From Sphingomonas bisphenolicum (GTDB lineage: Bacteria; Pseudomonadota; Alphaproteobacteria; Sphingomonadales; Sphingomonadaceae): 64,000 bases of DNA. The position numbers and the translations under genes were made by a program. A model generated the notes under the pieces. The model searched no databases. It was not told the origin of the DNA and saw only the letters and a list, made by a program, of their open reading frames with translations. Positions 17,351 to 26,949 of this stretch are shown piece by piece. Location of the stretch: assembly GCF_024349785.1 (NCBI RefSeq), contig NZ_AP018817.1, positions 1,147,501-1,211,500 on the forward strand, written 5' to 3'. Every line of letters starts with the position of its first letter. The stretch's first letter is position 1.

Positions 17351-18931
17351 ATGCCCAAAGTCCTTATTTCCGACAAGATGGACCCCCGCGCAGCCGCGAT
17401 CTTCCGTGAGCGCGGCGTGGAAGTCGACGAGATCACCGGCAAGACGCCGGAAGAGCTGATCGCCATCATCGGCGACTATGACGGACTCGCCATCCGCAGC
17501 TCGACCAAGGTGACGAAGGCGATCCTCGACGCCGCCACCAACCTCAAGGTCATCGGCCGCGCCGGCATCGGCGTCGACAATGTCGACATCCCCTATGCCT
17601 CGGCCAAGGGCGTGATCGTCATGAACACGCCGTTCGGCAACTCCATCACCACCGCCGAACATGCCATCGCGCTGATGTTCGCACTGGCCCGCCAGTTGCC
17701 AGAGGCCAATGCCCAGACGCAGCAGGGCCTGTGGCCCAAGAACGGTTTCATGGGCGTGGAAGTCACCGGCAAGACGCTGGGCCTGATCGGCGCGGGCAAT
17801 ATCGGGTCGATCGTCGCCAGCCGCGCGCTGGGCCTCAAGATGAAGGTCGTCGCCTTCGATCCGTTCCTGACGCCCGAACGCGCCATCGAAATGGGCGTGG
17901 AAAAGGCCGATCTCGACACGCTGCTGGCCAAGGCCGACTTCATCACGCTGCACACGCCGCTGACCGACCAGACCCGCAACATCCTGAGCAAGGACAATCT
18001 CGCCAAGACCAAGAAGGGCGTGCGTATCATCAACTGCGCGCGCGGCGGGCTGATCGACGAAGCCGCGCTCAAGGAGGCGATGGATTCGGGCCATGTCGCG
18101 GGCGCCGCGCTCGACGTGTTCGTGCAGGAACCGGCGAAGGAATCGCCTTTGTTCGGCACGCCCAACTTCATCTGCACCCCGCATCTGGGCGCGTCGACCG
18201 ACGAAGCGCAGGTCAATGTGGCGCTCCAGGTCGCCGATCAGCTCTCCGACTATCTGCTCGACGGCGGCATCACCAATGCCCTCAACGTGCCGTCGCTGTC
18301 GGCCGAGGAAGCGCCCAAGCTCAAGCCCTATATGGCGATCGCGGAGAAGCTGGGCAGCCTCGTGGGCCAGTTGGAAGGCGACCAGATCACCGGCGTCGCA
18401 GTGGAGGTGGAAGGCCATGCGGCCGAACTGAACCAGAAGCCGATCACCGCCGCCGTGCTGGCGGGCCTGATGCGCGTCTATTCGGACACGGTGAACATGG
18501 TCAACGCGCCCTTCCTGGCGAAGGAGCGCGGCCTGGACGTCCGTGAGGTCCGCCACGACCGCGAAGGCGATTACCAGACGCTGGTGCGCGTCACCGTGAC
18601 CACCGAAAATGGCGAGCGCTCGGTCGCGGGCACGCTGTTCGGCCACGCCCAGCCGCGCCTGGTCGAACTGTTCGGCATCAAGGTGGAGGCCGATCTCGAC
18701 GGCACCATGCTCTACATCGTCAATCAGGACGCGCCGGGCTTCATCGGTCGACTGGGCAGCAAGCTGGGCGAATCGGACGTCAATATCGGCACTTTCCACC
18801 TTGGCCGTCGCAACCAGGGCGGCGAAGCCGTGCTGCTGCTGTCGGTCGACGGCACCGTCACCGAACCGCTGCGCTGGGAAATCTGCAACCTGACCGGCGT
18901 GAAGCAGGTGAAGCTGCTGCGCTTTGCCTGA
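17351..18931 (+). CDS. serA: D-3-phosphoglycerate dehydrogenase
   Basis: The 526-aa enzyme oxidises 3-phosphoglycerate to 3-phosphohydroxypyruvate, the first step of serine synthesis. Order of domains: substrate-binding domain, a Rossmann NAD domain with GLIGAGNIGSIVASRA, the catalytic Arg in NCARGGLIDEAAL, the His in CTPHLGASTDEAQ, then an intervening domain and a C-terminal ACT domain (about residues 450-526, MLYIVNQDAPGFIGRLGS) that likely senses serine. The length is the long type-1 form. The start at 17351 follows AAAGGAAA; a 10-residue upstream extension falls in the repeat. Confidence 0.97.
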   Translation: MPKVLISDKMDPRAAAIFRERGVEVDEITGKTPEELIAIIGDYDGLAIRSSTKVTKAILDAATNLKVIGRAGIGVDNVDIPYASAKGVIVMNTPFGNSITTAEHAIALMFALARQLPEANAQTQQGLWPKNGFMGVEVTGKTLGLIGAGNIGSIVASRALGLKMKVVAFDPFLTPERAIEMGVEKADLDTLLAKADFITLHTPLTDQTRNILSKDNLAKTKKGVRIINCARGGLIDEAALKEAMDSGHVAGAALDVFVQEPAKESPLFGTPNFICTPHLGASTDEAQVNVALQVADQLSDYLLDGGITNALNVPSLSAEEAPKLKPYMAIAEKLGSLVGQLEGDQITGVAVEVEGHAAELNQKPITAAVLAGLMRVYSDTVNMVNAPFLAKERGLDVREVRHDREGDYQTLVRVTVTTENGERSVAGTLFGHAQPRLVELFGIKVEADLDGTMLYIVNQDAPGFIGRLGSKLGESDVNIGTFHLGRRNQGGEAVLLLSVDGTVTEPLRWEICNLTGVKQVKLLRFA

Positions 18932-18950
18932 TCTAAGTCGGAACGGAAAC

Positions 18951-19025
18951 CGTTCGGTTCGGGCAGCTTCGAGCGAAGTCGAGAAGCGTCGTCGAGAACA
19001 GGTCTCGACAAGCTCGAACCGAACA
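18951..19025. repeat. sphingomonad-type dispersed inverted repeat, copy A
   Basis: Outer arms GTTCGGTTCG (18952-18961) and CGAACCGAAC (19015-19024) are perfect inverse copies. The interior contains TTCGAGCGAAGTCGAGAA (18968-18985), also found exactly at 21832-21849. The element lies between serA and hisZ and could form a long hairpin in the transcript. Confidence 0.7.
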
Positions 19026-19073
19026 GCGGATGGGGATGGCCTAGCCCAAAATTTCCGCTAAAGGGCCTGTCCC

Positions 19074-20204
19074 ATGACCACCATCCCGCCAAGCCTCCTC
19101 CCCGAGGGCCTGTCCGATCGCCTGCCGCCGCAGGCCGAAGCCTCCGCGCGGCTGGCGCGCCGCGTGCTCGATACGGTCGCGACCCATGGCTATGAGCGCG
19201 TCATGCCGCCGCTCGCCGAGTTCGAGGACACGCTGACCCAGCGTCTCAAGTCCATGCGCGCGCAGGATCTGGTCCGCGCCGTCGATCCGGTGTCGCAGCG
19301 TAGCCTGGCGTTCCGCCCGGACATGACCGCGCAGGTCGGCCGCATCGCCGCCACCCGGCTGCGCGCCGCGCCGCGCCCGTTGCGCCTCTCCTATGCCGGG
19401 CCGGTGATCCGCCAGAAGGCCAGCCAGCTCCGCCCTGAGCGCGAAAAGATGCAGCTTGGCGCCGAACTGATCGGCAGCGACAGCGCCGCCGCCGCGGTGG
19501 AGATCGTTAATATCGCGATCGAGGCGCTGACCGCCGCGGGCGTCACCGGCATCACCATCGACTTCACCTTGCCCGACCTGATCGATGCATTGGCCGCCGG
19601 CCCGCTGCCGCTCGATCCGCAGGAGATCGAGGCGGTTCGCGCCGAACTGGATGCCAAGGACGCCGGCGCGTTGGCTGCGATCAGCCCCGCGGCCGCCGCC
19701 TATCTGCCGCTCATCGAAGCGACCGGGCCTTTCCATGCCGCTATGGAGCGACTGGAGGCGTTCAGCGCACAATTGGGCGGCGCGATCGACAGCCGCATCG
19801 CCGGCCTGCGCGCGATCGCCAAGCCGATCGGCTGGGACATCACGCTGACGCTCGACCCCACCGAACGGCATGGTTTCGAATTTCAGAACTGGTTCGGCTT
19901 CTCGATCTTCGCCGAAGGATTCATCGGCGAGATCGGTCGCGGCGGCAGCTACGCCATCGCCCGCGCCGACGGGGCGGACGAACCGGCCATGGGCTTCTCC
20001 CTCTATCCCGACCCGCTGATCGACGCGGGCTTCGGCGGCGAAAGCCCTAAGCGGCTGTTCCTGCCGCTCGGCCATGACGCCACGCGCGCGACAGACCTGC
20101 GCGCGCAAGGCTGGCATACCGTCGCCGCCTTGTCCGGGGACGAGGATGGCGCGGCGCAACGCTGCTCGCACTGGCTGGACGGAACAGGCCCGCGCGCCTA
20201 CTGA
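19074..20204 (+). CDS. hisZ: ATP phosphoribosyltransferase regulatory subunit
   Basis: The 376-aa protein resembles histidyl-tRNA synthetase without its aminoacylation tail, as expected for HisZ, which partners the short HisG at the first step of histidine synthesis. Motif-like segments are LPEGLSDRLPPQAEASARLARRVLD at the start (given here only as residues 6-30 in outline), MTAQVGRIAATRL as the motif-2-like region, and YYD-type ends replaced by GRGGSY near residue 300. hisG is not in the window. Position between serA and purA is conserved in sphingomonads. It starts 8 bases after an AAGGG ribosome site. Confidence 0.92.
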   Translation: MTTIPPSLLPEGLSDRLPPQAEASARLARRVLDTVATHGYERVMPPLAEFEDTLTQRLKSMRAQDLVRAVDPVSQRSLAFRPDMTAQVGRIAATRLRAAPRPLRLSYAGPVIRQKASQLRPEREKMQLGAELIGSDSAAAAVEIVNIAIEALTAAGVTGITIDFTLPDLIDALAAGPLPLDPQEIEAVRAELDAKDAGALAAISPAAAAYLPLIEATGPFHAAMERLEAFSAQLGGAIDSRIAGLRAIAKPIGWDITLTLDPTERHGFEFQNWFGFSIFAEGFIGEIGRGGSYAIARADGADEPAMGFSLYPDPLIDAGFGGESPKRLFLPLGHDATRATDLRAQGWHTVAALSGDEDGAAQRCSHWLDGTGPRAY

Positions 20205-20338
20205 CTTGACTTCGCCGGGGCAGCGCGGCTAACGCGCGCCCCGAACAGGGCGTGACATGCGCCCGCTTGATCCCACCGGCATGCCGAGTCCCGTCGAAGG
20301 GCATGGCCGGTCCGCGCGGCGGGCGGAGGACTGTATCT

Positions 20339-21628
20339 GTGGCAAATGTAACCGTGATCGGCGCTCAGTGGGGCGACGAAGGCAAGGGCAAGATCGTCGA
20401 CTGGCTGTCGGAGCGCGCCGATGTCGTCGCCCGTTTCCAGGGCGGCCATAATGCCGGTCACACGCTGGTCGTGGGCGAGAAGGTCTACAAGCTCTCGCTG
20501 CTGCCGTCGGGCATCGTGCGCGGCACGCTGTCGGTCATCGGCAACGGCGTGGTGCTGGACCCCTGGCACTTCCGCGATGAAGTCGCGAAGCTGAAGGGGC
20601 AGGGGGTCGAAATCAATCCCGACAATCTCCAGATCGCGGAAACCTGCCCGCTGATCCTGCCCTTCCACCGCGACCTTGATGGTCTGCGCGAAGACGCATC
20701 GGGCGCGGGCAAGATCGGCACCACTCGCCGCGGCATCGGCCCGGCCTATGAGGACAAGGTCGGCCGCCGCGCCATCCGCGTTTGCGACCTCGCCCATCTC
20801 GACGATCTGGACCTTCAGATCGATCGTCTGACCGCCCATCACGACGCGCTGCGCGCCGGTTTCGGCGAAGCGCCGATCGACCGCGTCCAGTTGATGGCCG
20901 ATCTCACCGAAATCGCCGATTTCATCCTGCCCTTCGTCAAGCCGGTCTGGCTGACGCTGAACAAGGCGAAGGCAGAGGGCAAGCGCATCCTGTTCGAAGG
21001 TGCGCAGGGCACGCTGCTCGACATCGATCACGGCACCTATCCCTTCGTCACCTCGTCCAACACGGTGGCGGGCACGGCGGCCAGCGGCACCGGCCTTGGC
21101 CCCAATGCGGCCGGTTTCGTGCTGGGCATCGTGAAGGCCTACACCACCCGCGTCGGCTCCGGCCCGTTCCCGACCGAACTGGAAGACGCCACCGGTCAGC
21201 GGCTGGGCGAGCGCGGCCATGAATTTGGGACCGTCACCGGCCGCAAGCGCCGCTGCGGCTGGTTCGACGCCGTGCTGGTGCGCCAGTCGATCGCCGTGTC
21301 GGGCGTCACCGGCATCGCGCTGACGAAGCTGGACGTGCTGGACGGCTTCGACACGCTGAAAATCTGCGTCGGTTACAAGATTGGCGACCAGACCTTCGAT
21401 TACCTGCCCGCCCATGCGCAGGATCAGGCAAAGGCCCAGCCCATCTACGAGGATATCGAAGGCTGGCAGGACACCACGGCGGGCGCGCGAAGCTGGGCCG
21501 AACTGCCCGCGCAGGCGATCAAATATATCCGCCGGATCGAGGAACTGATCGGCTGCCCGGTCACGCTCGTGTCCACTTCGCCAGAACGCGACGACACGAT
21601 CCTCGTCCGCGATCCCTTCGCGGATTAA
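20339..21628 (+). CDS. purA: adenylosuccinate synthetase
   Basis: The 429-aa enzyme makes adenylosuccinate from IMP, aspartate and GTP in AMP synthesis. The N-terminal P-loop-like [11 protein letters not shown] is at residues 8-18, HNAGHTLV follows, and the GTP-binding [10 protein letters not shown] and active-site [11 protein letters not shown] regions are present. The start is GTG at 20339 with GGAGGA eight bases upstream; the longer ATG at 20252 adds low-quality sequence. A 134-bp gap separates it from hisZ. Confidence 0.97.
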   Translation: MANVTVIGAQWGDEGKGKIVDWLSERADVVARFQGGHNAGHTLVVGEKVYKLSLLPSGIVRGTLSVIGNGVVLDPWHFRDEVAKLKGQGVEINPDNLQIAETCPLILPFHRDLDGLREDASGAGKIGTTRRGIGPAYEDKVGRRAIRVCDLAHLDDLDLQIDRLTAHHDALRAGFGEAPIDRVQLMADLTEIADFILPFVKPVWLTLNKAKAEGKRILFEGAQGTLLDIDHGTYPFVTSSNTVAGTAASGTGLGPNAAGFVLGIVKAYTTRVGSGPFPTELEDATGQRLGERGHEFGTVTGRKRRCGWFDAVLVRQSIAVSGVTGIALTKLDVLDGFDTLKICVGYKIGDQTFDYLPAHAQDQAKAQPIYEDIEGWQDTTAGARSWAELPAQAIKYIRRIEELIGCPVTLVSTSPERDDTILVRDPFAD

Positions 21629-21633
21629 GGGAC

Positions 21634-21816
21634 ATGGCCGAGCAACGCTTCGAACGCCACAAGCAGGCCTGGACCCAGGACGAGATTCAGAAGCTGCACA
21701 CGCTGGCGAAGAAGGGCATGGGCCTTAAAGCCATCGCCAAGGCGCTGACCCGCACCGAGGAATCGGTCAAGGCCCGTGCCAAGGAAGACAGCCTGAACAT
21801 CGCCAAGCTGCGGTGA
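21634..21816 (+). CDS. small conserved SANT/HTH-like protein (60 aa)
   Basis: The 60-aa product is basic and helical: WTQDEIQKLHTLAKKGMGLKAIA followed by LTRTEESVKARA, a pattern like a Myb/SANT or short helix-turn-helix domain with a tryptophan early in the first helix (motif shown over residues 13-35 in outline). It begins five bases after the purA stop, so the two are very likely co-transcribed. Small proteins with this wording occur beside purA in related genomes. It could bind DNA, but this is inference. Confidence 0.75.
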   Translation: MAEQRFERHKQAWTQDEIQKLHTLAKKGMGLKAIAKALTRTEESVKARAKEDSLNIAKLR

Positions 21817-21826
21817 AAACCATCCG

Positions 21827-21854
21827 TTCGTTTCGAGCGAAGTCGAGAAACGAA
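21827..21854. repeat. sphingomonad-type dispersed inverted repeat, copy B
   Basis: TTCGTTTC (21827-21834) pairs with GAAACGAA (21847-21854). The core TTCGAGCGAAGTCGAGAA is identical to that in the serA-hisZ element. It follows the 60-aa gene directly and could act as a transcription-ending hairpin. Confidence 0.65.
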
Positions 21855-21929
21855 TAGCATGAGCTTCGCGTCTGGACGCTCTCGAACAGCCATGCGAAGA
21901 CCGCCCCGCACCAACAGGGAAGGCTTCGC

Positions 21930-22499
21930 ATGGCGCTCGACATTCTCGTTCTCTACGGCTCCTATCGACGCGGCAGGTTGGGCATCCGCCTGGCCGACTA
22001 TATCGTCCGGGAAATCGAAGCGCTGGGCCACAAAGCCGAACTGATCGACGCAAAAGCGGTCGATCTCCCCATGCTCGACCTGCGCTACAGCGACTATCCC
22101 GCCGGTGAAGCGCCCGCCGCCATGGCGCAACTGGCCAATCGCCTGACCGCCGCCGATGCGTTCGTCTTCGTCGCGGGCGAATATAATCGCGGGATGCAGC
22201 CGGGCCTCAAAAATCTGGTCGACCATTATCTCAAGGAGTTCGATCGCCGCCCCGCCGCCATCGCCAGCTATTCGATGGGGCGCTTTGCCGGCGTCAACAG
22301 CCATGCCGACTGGACGGTGACGCTGTCGGCCATGGGCATGGCGGTGGTGCCGGAACGCCTCAGCGTCGGCCAGATCGGTCAGACGTTGGACGAGCAGGCG
22401 CAGCCACAGGGCGACGGCGGCGCAGCGCTGGAACGCGGCTTTGCCGGCTTCGCGAAAAGCTTCATCTGGTGGGCGGAGGCGGCGAAGGCGAAGCGCTAA
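21930..22499 (+). CDS. NADPH-dependent FMN reductase family protein
   Basis: The 189-aa protein has a flavodoxin-like fold. It shows the phosphate-binding loop GSYRRGRLGIRLADY at residues 10-24 and the FMN-contacting GEYNRGMQPGLKNLVDHY, typical of ArsH/chromate-reductase-like NADPH-dependent FMN reductases. It would reduce quinones, azo dyes or metal ions in the cytoplasm; the true substrate is unknown. Its last 38 bases overlap the convergent Pr6Pr membrane protein gene. Confidence 0.9.
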   Translation: MALDILVLYGSYRRGRLGIRLADYIVREIEALGHKAELIDAKAVDLPMLDLRYSDYPAGEAPAAMAQLANRLTAADAFVFVAGEYNRGMQPGLKNLVDHYLKEFDRRPAAIASYSMGRFAGVNSHADWTVTLSAMGMAVVPERLSVGQIGQTLDEQAQPQGDGGAALERGFAGFAKSFIWWAEAAKAKR

Positions 22500-23082
22500 A
22501 CCGCCGGTCGATCCACACCAGCACATAACCTGCCGCGACAAAGCTAATCGCGATCAGCACCGCGTTGATCGCGACCTGCCCCACGCCGAATTTCGTCACA
22601 TTGATGAAGGGATAGGCGTAGCTGCCTTCCATCATCCCGCGCAGCAGGGCATAGGGCAGGTATAGCGCGGGAAAGATCGCCCAGACCCACGGATCGCGCC
22701 GGCCCAACTGCCCCTTGGGTGCGAAGCCGATCCACCAGGGCGGCACCAGCACCGGCGTCACCTTATGCAGCAGCGTATCCGCCAGCAACGCCCCGCCGCT
22801 CAGCGACAACAGCCCGCGCAGCAGCAGGCCATAGACGATGCCGACCAGCAGGATCGACAACAGCATCCCGCCCACAAGCCGGGGTGACACGCTGCGGCCC
22901 AGTGCAATCGCGCCCAGCGTCAGGACGACGAGGATATTGGCCCAGATGGTGAAGAAGCGCATCAGGGTCCACAGCGTCGCGCCGATCGATCCGGTCTGCG
23001 CCAGCGTGGCGTCGAACTGCACCGCCAGCCCGGTCAGGCTGACCAGCATGACGATCGCTGCGCCGATACGATAGCCGGTCAT
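22462..23082 (-). CDS. Pr6Pr family membrane protein
   Basis: The 206-aa protein has about six hydrophobic helices and matches the Pr6Pr (FAR-17a/AIG1-like) family: RFFTIWANILVVLTLG near residue 42, HKVTPVLVPPWWIGF, and YPFINVTKFGVGQVAINAV at the C-terminal side. Function in bacteria is unknown. It overlaps the upstream symporter gene by ATGA (23079-23082) and the convergent FMN reductase gene by 38 bases, so it is probably co-transcribed with the symporter. Confidence 0.85.
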   Translation of the reverse strand: MTGYRIGAAIVMLVSLTGLAVQFDATLAQTGSIGATLWTLMRFFTIWANILVVLTLGAIALGRSVSPRLVGGMLLSILLVGIVYGLLLRGLLSLSGGALLADTLLHKVTPVLVPPWWIGFAPKGQLGRRDPWVWAIFPALYLPYALLRGMMEGSYAYPFINVTKFGVGQVAINAVLIAISFVAAGYVLVWIDRRFSASPSPPPPTR

Positions 23083-24389
23083 GTGGCGATCCTCCCCCGT
23101 TCATCCTCTTCGCCTGCCGCAATCACGGTCGCGGCCACCAGATCGCCGGTCACATTAAGCGCGGTGCGGCACATGTCGAGGAAACGATCGACTCCCAGCA
23201 CCAACCCGATCCCTTCGGGCGGAACGCCGACCATGCCCAGGATCATCGCCACCACCGGCAGCGATCCGGCGGGCACGCCTGCAGTGCCGACCCCACCCAA
23301 TATGCACACCAGCATCACCATAAATTGCTGCGTCAGGCTAAGGTCGACACCGAAAAACTGGGCGAGGAACAACACGGTGATGCCTTCGAACATCGCCGTG
23401 CCATTCTGGTTGGCGGTGGCGCCGATGGTGAGGACGAAGCGCGAAATGCGGCGCGGCAGGCGCAGCTTGTCCTCCGCCACCCGGATCGCGGTGGGCAGGG
23501 TGGCGTTGGAGGAGGCGGTGAAGGCCATGACGCTCGCCTCCTGCACCGCGGCGAAGAAGCGCAGCGGCGACCGCTTCGCCAGAAAGGCGATCAGCAGCGG
23601 ATAGATGACGAACATCTGGATCACGAGCGCCAGCAGCACGACCCCGACATAGGCGGACAGGCGGATCAGCAAGTCCCAGCCGAACTGCGCGGCGAGATTG
23701 AACATGAAGCATGCGATGGCGATCGGGGCGAGGCGGATGACGATGCCGATCAGCCGCATCGTCACCTCGAACAGCCCCTCCATCGCGGTCAGCAATATCT
23801 TCGACTGTTCGGTCTGCACGAGCACGAGGCCAATGCCGAAGAAGAGGGCGAAGACCATCACCGCCAATATGTCGTTATCGGCCATCGCGCCGATGATATT
23901 GTCGGGAATGATCGCGATCAGCGCCTGCATGCCGCTCGGCGTGTCGCCGCTGCGGGCCAGGATCGCCTTGGCGCCCGAACCCGCATCGGCCAGCATCGCC
24001 TGCGCCTGCGCCGGGTCGACCCCGCCGCCCGGCCGCAGCAGGTTGACGAGCAGCAGGCTGATGACGACGGCGATGCCCGATACGACCAGTGTGTAGAGGA
24101 GGGTGCGGACCCCGATCCGCCGCAACGATCGCATCTCCCCCATTTCGGCGATGCCTACGATCAGCGCCGACACGAGCAGCGGGATGACGAGCATGAACAG
24201 CAGCCGCAGGAAGACCTGCCCGATCGGCCCGGTGACATAGGTGGTGACGATATCGACCCAGCGCGCCTCAGGGGCCGTCATATAGACGGCCAGGCCCAGG
24301 ATCAGGCCGGTCAGGAAGCCGGCCAGCATCTGCCACTGGAGCGAGAGCGCCGCCTTCTTGCCGCTGCTGTCGGACGCGTCGCTGGTCAC
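23079..24389 (-). CDS. dicarboxylate/amino acid:cation symporter (DAACS family), first copy
   Basis: The 436-aa inner-membrane carrier belongs to the GltP/DctA family, which moves glutamate, aspartate or C4-dicarboxylates with H+ or Na+. Family signatures: LPTAIRVAEDKL after a serine-rich SSNATLP (re-entrant loop 1), NQNGTAMFEG (the NMDGT-type motif), GVPAGSLPVVAMIL and DRFLDMCRTALNVTGD near the end. The start is GTG with GGAG seven bases upstream. A second member of the family (25461-26792) lies just beyond the bestrophin gene. Confidence 0.93.
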   Translation of the reverse strand: MTSDASDSSGKKAALSLQWQMLAGFLTGLILGLAVYMTAPEARWVDIVTTYVTGPIGQVFLRLLFMLVIPLLVSALIVGIAEMGEMRSLRRIGVRTLLYTLVVSGIAVVISLLLVNLLRPGGGVDPAQAQAMLADAGSGAKAILARSGDTPSGMQALIAIIPDNIIGAMADNDILAVMVFALFFGIGLVLVQTEQSKILLTAMEGLFEVTMRLIGIVIRLAPIAIACFMFNLAAQFGWDLLIRLSAYVGVVLLALVIQMFVIYPLLIAFLAKRSPLRFFAAVQEASVMAFTASSNATLPTAIRVAEDKLRLPRRISRFVLTIGATANQNGTAMFEGITVLFLAQFFGVDLSLTQQFMVMLVCILGGVGTAGVPAGSLPVVAMILGMVGVPPEGIGLVLGVDRFLDMCRTALNVTGDLVAATVIAAGEEDERGRIAT

Positions 24390-24530
24390 AGGCTTCTCCG
24401 CTGGATCCCCAATTCAACGAGTCGCGAGGGCGCGAGTTGCGTCGGCCCCGATATTTCGTTTCGCTATGGCATCAAGGGAGCATTTCCGCGACGCTGGCGT
24501 TACCGCAGTCGATTGTTTCCGGAGACCTGC

Positions 24531-25415
24531 ATGATCGTCGATCCCGTTCCCAGCCTGCGCCGGCTGGCCGCCGAAGTCTGGAAGCCGCTGACCCTGTTGT
24601 TCGTCTGGGACTGCGCGGTCACGATCACTTATTATGTGTTGCCCTTCAAGGCGCCCTCGCTGCCGCTGACAATCTTCGGGTCGGCGCTCGCGCTGTTCCT
24701 GGGCTTCCGATCCAACAGCGCCTATCAGCGCTGGTGGGAAGGGCGGATATTATGGGGCGCGATGATCAATGCGTCGCGCAGCCTGGCCCGTGCGGCTCGC
24801 AACTTCCTGCCCGATCCGCAGGCCCGCGACCTGAAGCGCGAGATCGTGATGCGCCAGATCGCTTATGTGAACGCGCTGCGTTGCCAGTTGCGCCGCCAGC
24901 CGATCGGCGAGGATGTGACCAGTTTCCTGCGCGAAGAGGACAGGGGCAAGGCGCTGGCCCGCGCCAATCCCGCCAACGGCTTGCTCGACAGCACCGGCCG
25001 GCGCATCGACATCGCCCGACGCGAAGGCTGGATCGATACCATCCAGCAGGCGCAGATGGAGGCGGTGCTGGTCGATATCGCCAATGCGCAAGGCGGGATG
25101 GAGCGGATCAAGAACACGCCGTTGCCGATGCAATATCGGTTCTTGCCGACGCTGTTCGCCCATATCTTCTGCATATTGCTGCCGATCGGTCTGGTCGAAT
25201 CGCTGGGTTTCGCGACCCCGCTGGGATCGACGGTGGCGGGCCTGATGTTCTTGGCGGTGTTGCGGATCGGCGACGATCTGGTCGATCCCTTCGACAACAG
25301 TGTGCATGACGTCCCGCTGTCGGCGATGTGCCGGACGATCGAGATCGACCTGCTCCAGTCGATCGGCGACCCCGCGCCCGAACCGGCGCAGCCGGTGCGC
25401 GGCGTGTTGTGGTGA
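24531..25415 (+). CDS. bestrophin family ion channel, first copy
   Basis: The 294-aa membrane protein matches bacterial bestrophins (UPF0187), pentameric anion or cation channels. Recognisable stretches are ITYYVLPFKAPSLPLTIFG, the conserved NSAYQRWWEGRILWG, and IGDDLVDPFDNSVHDVPL, where the acidic cluster forms the Ca2+-clasp region in bestrophins. Start follows GGAG seven bases upstream. It is a paralogue of 40758-41642: equal length, same motifs, and both end in GVLW. It sits alone between two DAACS symporters. Confidence 0.92.
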   Translation: MIVDPVPSLRRLAAEVWKPLTLLFVWDCAVTITYYVLPFKAPSLPLTIFGSALALFLGFRSNSAYQRWWEGRILWGAMINASRSLARAARNFLPDPQARDLKREIVMRQIAYVNALRCQLRRQPIGEDVTSFLREEDRGKALARANPANGLLDSTGRRIDIARREGWIDTIQQAQMEAVLVDIANAQGGMERIKNTPLPMQYRFLPTLFAHIFCILLPIGLVESLGFATPLGSTVAGLMFLAVLRIGDDLVDPFDNSVHDVPLSAMCRTIEIDLLQSIGDPAPEPAQPVRGVLW

Positions 25416-25427
25416 AGGAGGCTCGTT

Positions 25428-25445
25428 TTCCCGCCTGCGCGGGAA
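25428..25445. terminator. short GC hairpin between convergent genes
   Basis: TTCCCGC-CTGC-GCGGGAA forms a 7-bp stem just past the bestrophin stop and 16 bases before the stop of the convergent symporter. The same sequence occurs at 44814-44837 beside the PiT gene, so it is also a dispersed repeat. Confidence 0.55.
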
Positions 25446-25460
25446 CATGTCAGCCTCTGC

Positions 25461-26792
25461 TTACCCCTTCTGCCCGTCGTCCACCATGTCCGGCGCCAGT
25501 TCCAGCCCCGCGCGACCATGGGCCGCGCCATGCGCCGGCGCCTTGGGATGTTCTACGTCGATCGGTTCCTCGACCTCCAGCATCCCTTCCCATTTGGTGA
25601 TGACGGATGTCGCGATGGCGTTGCCCAGCACGTTGGTCGCGGTGCGGCCCATGTCCATGAAGTGATCGACCGCCAGGATGAAGGCGATGCCCTCCACCGG
25701 CAGGTCGAACTGGCCCAGCGTCGCGGCGACCACTACGAGGCTCGCGCGCGGCACCGCGGCGATGCCCTTGCTGGTGACCATCAGCACCAGCAATATGGTA
25801 ATCTGCGTCGCGATCGGCAGGTCGATGCCATAGGCCTGGGCGATGAAGATGGTCGCAAAGGTCGAATACATCATCGACCCGTCGAGGTTGAAGCTATAGC
25901 CCAGCGGCAGCACGAAGCTGTAGATGCGGCGCGGAATGCCGAAGCGGTCGAGTTGCTCCAGCATCTTGGGGTAAGCCGCTTCGGACGACGCGGTGGAGAA
26001 AGCGATCAGGATCGGTTCGCGGACATAGCGGATCAGTTTGAACATCCGCTTGCCCAGGAAAATCGATCCCGCACCGAACAGCAGCAGCCACAGGCAGAAG
26101 AGCGCGATGTAGAATTCGCCGACCAGCGCGCCGTAGGTTTTAAGGACGCCCAGCCCCTGCACGGTCACCGACGACGCCAGCGCGCCGAACACCGCGAACG
26201 GCGCGACGCGCATGACATAGCCCGTCACCTGCAGCATCAGTTCGACCATCGATTCGATGACGGTGATGATCGGCTTGCCCTTGTCGCCGATGGCGGTCAG
26301 CGCAACGCCCACGAACAGCGAGAAGACGACGATCTGGAGGATCTGGTTGTCCGCCATCGCCCCGATCATGGAGGTCGGGAAGACATGGAGGATGAAGTCG
26401 CGGAAGTTGAGCGCTTCGGTGCTGACGCCCGCATCCGCACCGGAACGGACCAGGTTGAGGCCCTCGCCCGGCGCGAAGAAATTGACGAAGATCAGGCCCA
26501 GCGTCAGCGAAATCAGGCTGGCGATGATGAACCAGGCGAGCGCGCGCCCGCCGATCCGTCCCAGCGCCGCGCTGTCGCCCATATGGGCGATGCCCGCGAC
26601 CAGCGTGGAAAAGACCAGAGGCGCGATGATCATCTTGATCAGGTGCAGGAAGATGTCGGCCAGCAGGTGGAAATAGCCCGCCACATCCTTCGCCAGCGTC
26701 TCGTCGCCGCCGACCCAAAGATTGGCCACGAAGCCGGTCAACACCCCCAGGACCATGCCGATGAGGATGAAGGCTGTCAGTCTGTTTCGCAT
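25461..26792 (-). CDS. dicarboxylate/amino acid:cation symporter (DAACS family), second copy
   Basis: The 443-aa carrier resembles DctA/GltP. Motifs: STASSEAAYPKML in re-entrant loop 1, NLDGSMMYSTFATIFIA (NMDGT-type), GIAAVPRASLVVVAATL, and DHFMDMGRTATNVLGNAIA at the end. The C-terminus is His- and Pro-containing and polar. Start taken at the ATG 26792; a TTG three bases upstream is ignored. It is clearly diverged from the first DAACS copy at 23079, so a different substrate is likely. Confidence 0.93.
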   Translation of the reverse strand: MRNRLTAFILIGMVLGVLTGFVANLWVGGDETLAKDVAGYFHLLADIFLHLIKMIIAPLVFSTLVAGIAHMGDSAALGRIGGRALAWFIIASLISLTLGLIFVNFFAPGEGLNLVRSGADAGVSTEALNFRDFILHVFPTSMIGAMADNQILQIVVFSLFVGVALTAIGDKGKPIITVIESMVELMLQVTGYVMRVAPFAVFGALASSVTVQGLGVLKTYGALVGEFYIALFCLWLLLFGAGSIFLGKRMFKLIRYVREPILIAFSTASSEAAYPKMLEQLDRFGIPRRIYSFVLPLGYSFNLDGSMMYSTFATIFIAQAYGIDLPIATQITILLVLMVTSKGIAAVPRASLVVVAATLGQFDLPVEGIAFILAVDHFMDMGRTATNVLGNAIATSVITKWEGMLEVEEPIDVEHPKAPAHGAAHGRAGLELAPDMVDDGQKG

Positions 26793-26949
26793 CAAATCCC
26801 TTTAGGCTGCCCGTGCGCAGCCCCCGCCTATTGTACGTCTGTCAGGCCGACACCTAACAGGCGCATGGGCCACCCGCAATCGCGGCGCGTCCCCGCGCAT
26901 CAGGGAAGACGAAGCAGCGCCGCCTTTCCACGCCCCTGGATGTGTGCGC

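Noticed and set aside
23325..24530. Long N-terminal extension of the first bestrophin in the same frame
   Set aside because: It lies entirely opposite the symporter gene and has shadow composition; the ATG at 24531 has a ribosome site and matches the length of the second bestrophin.
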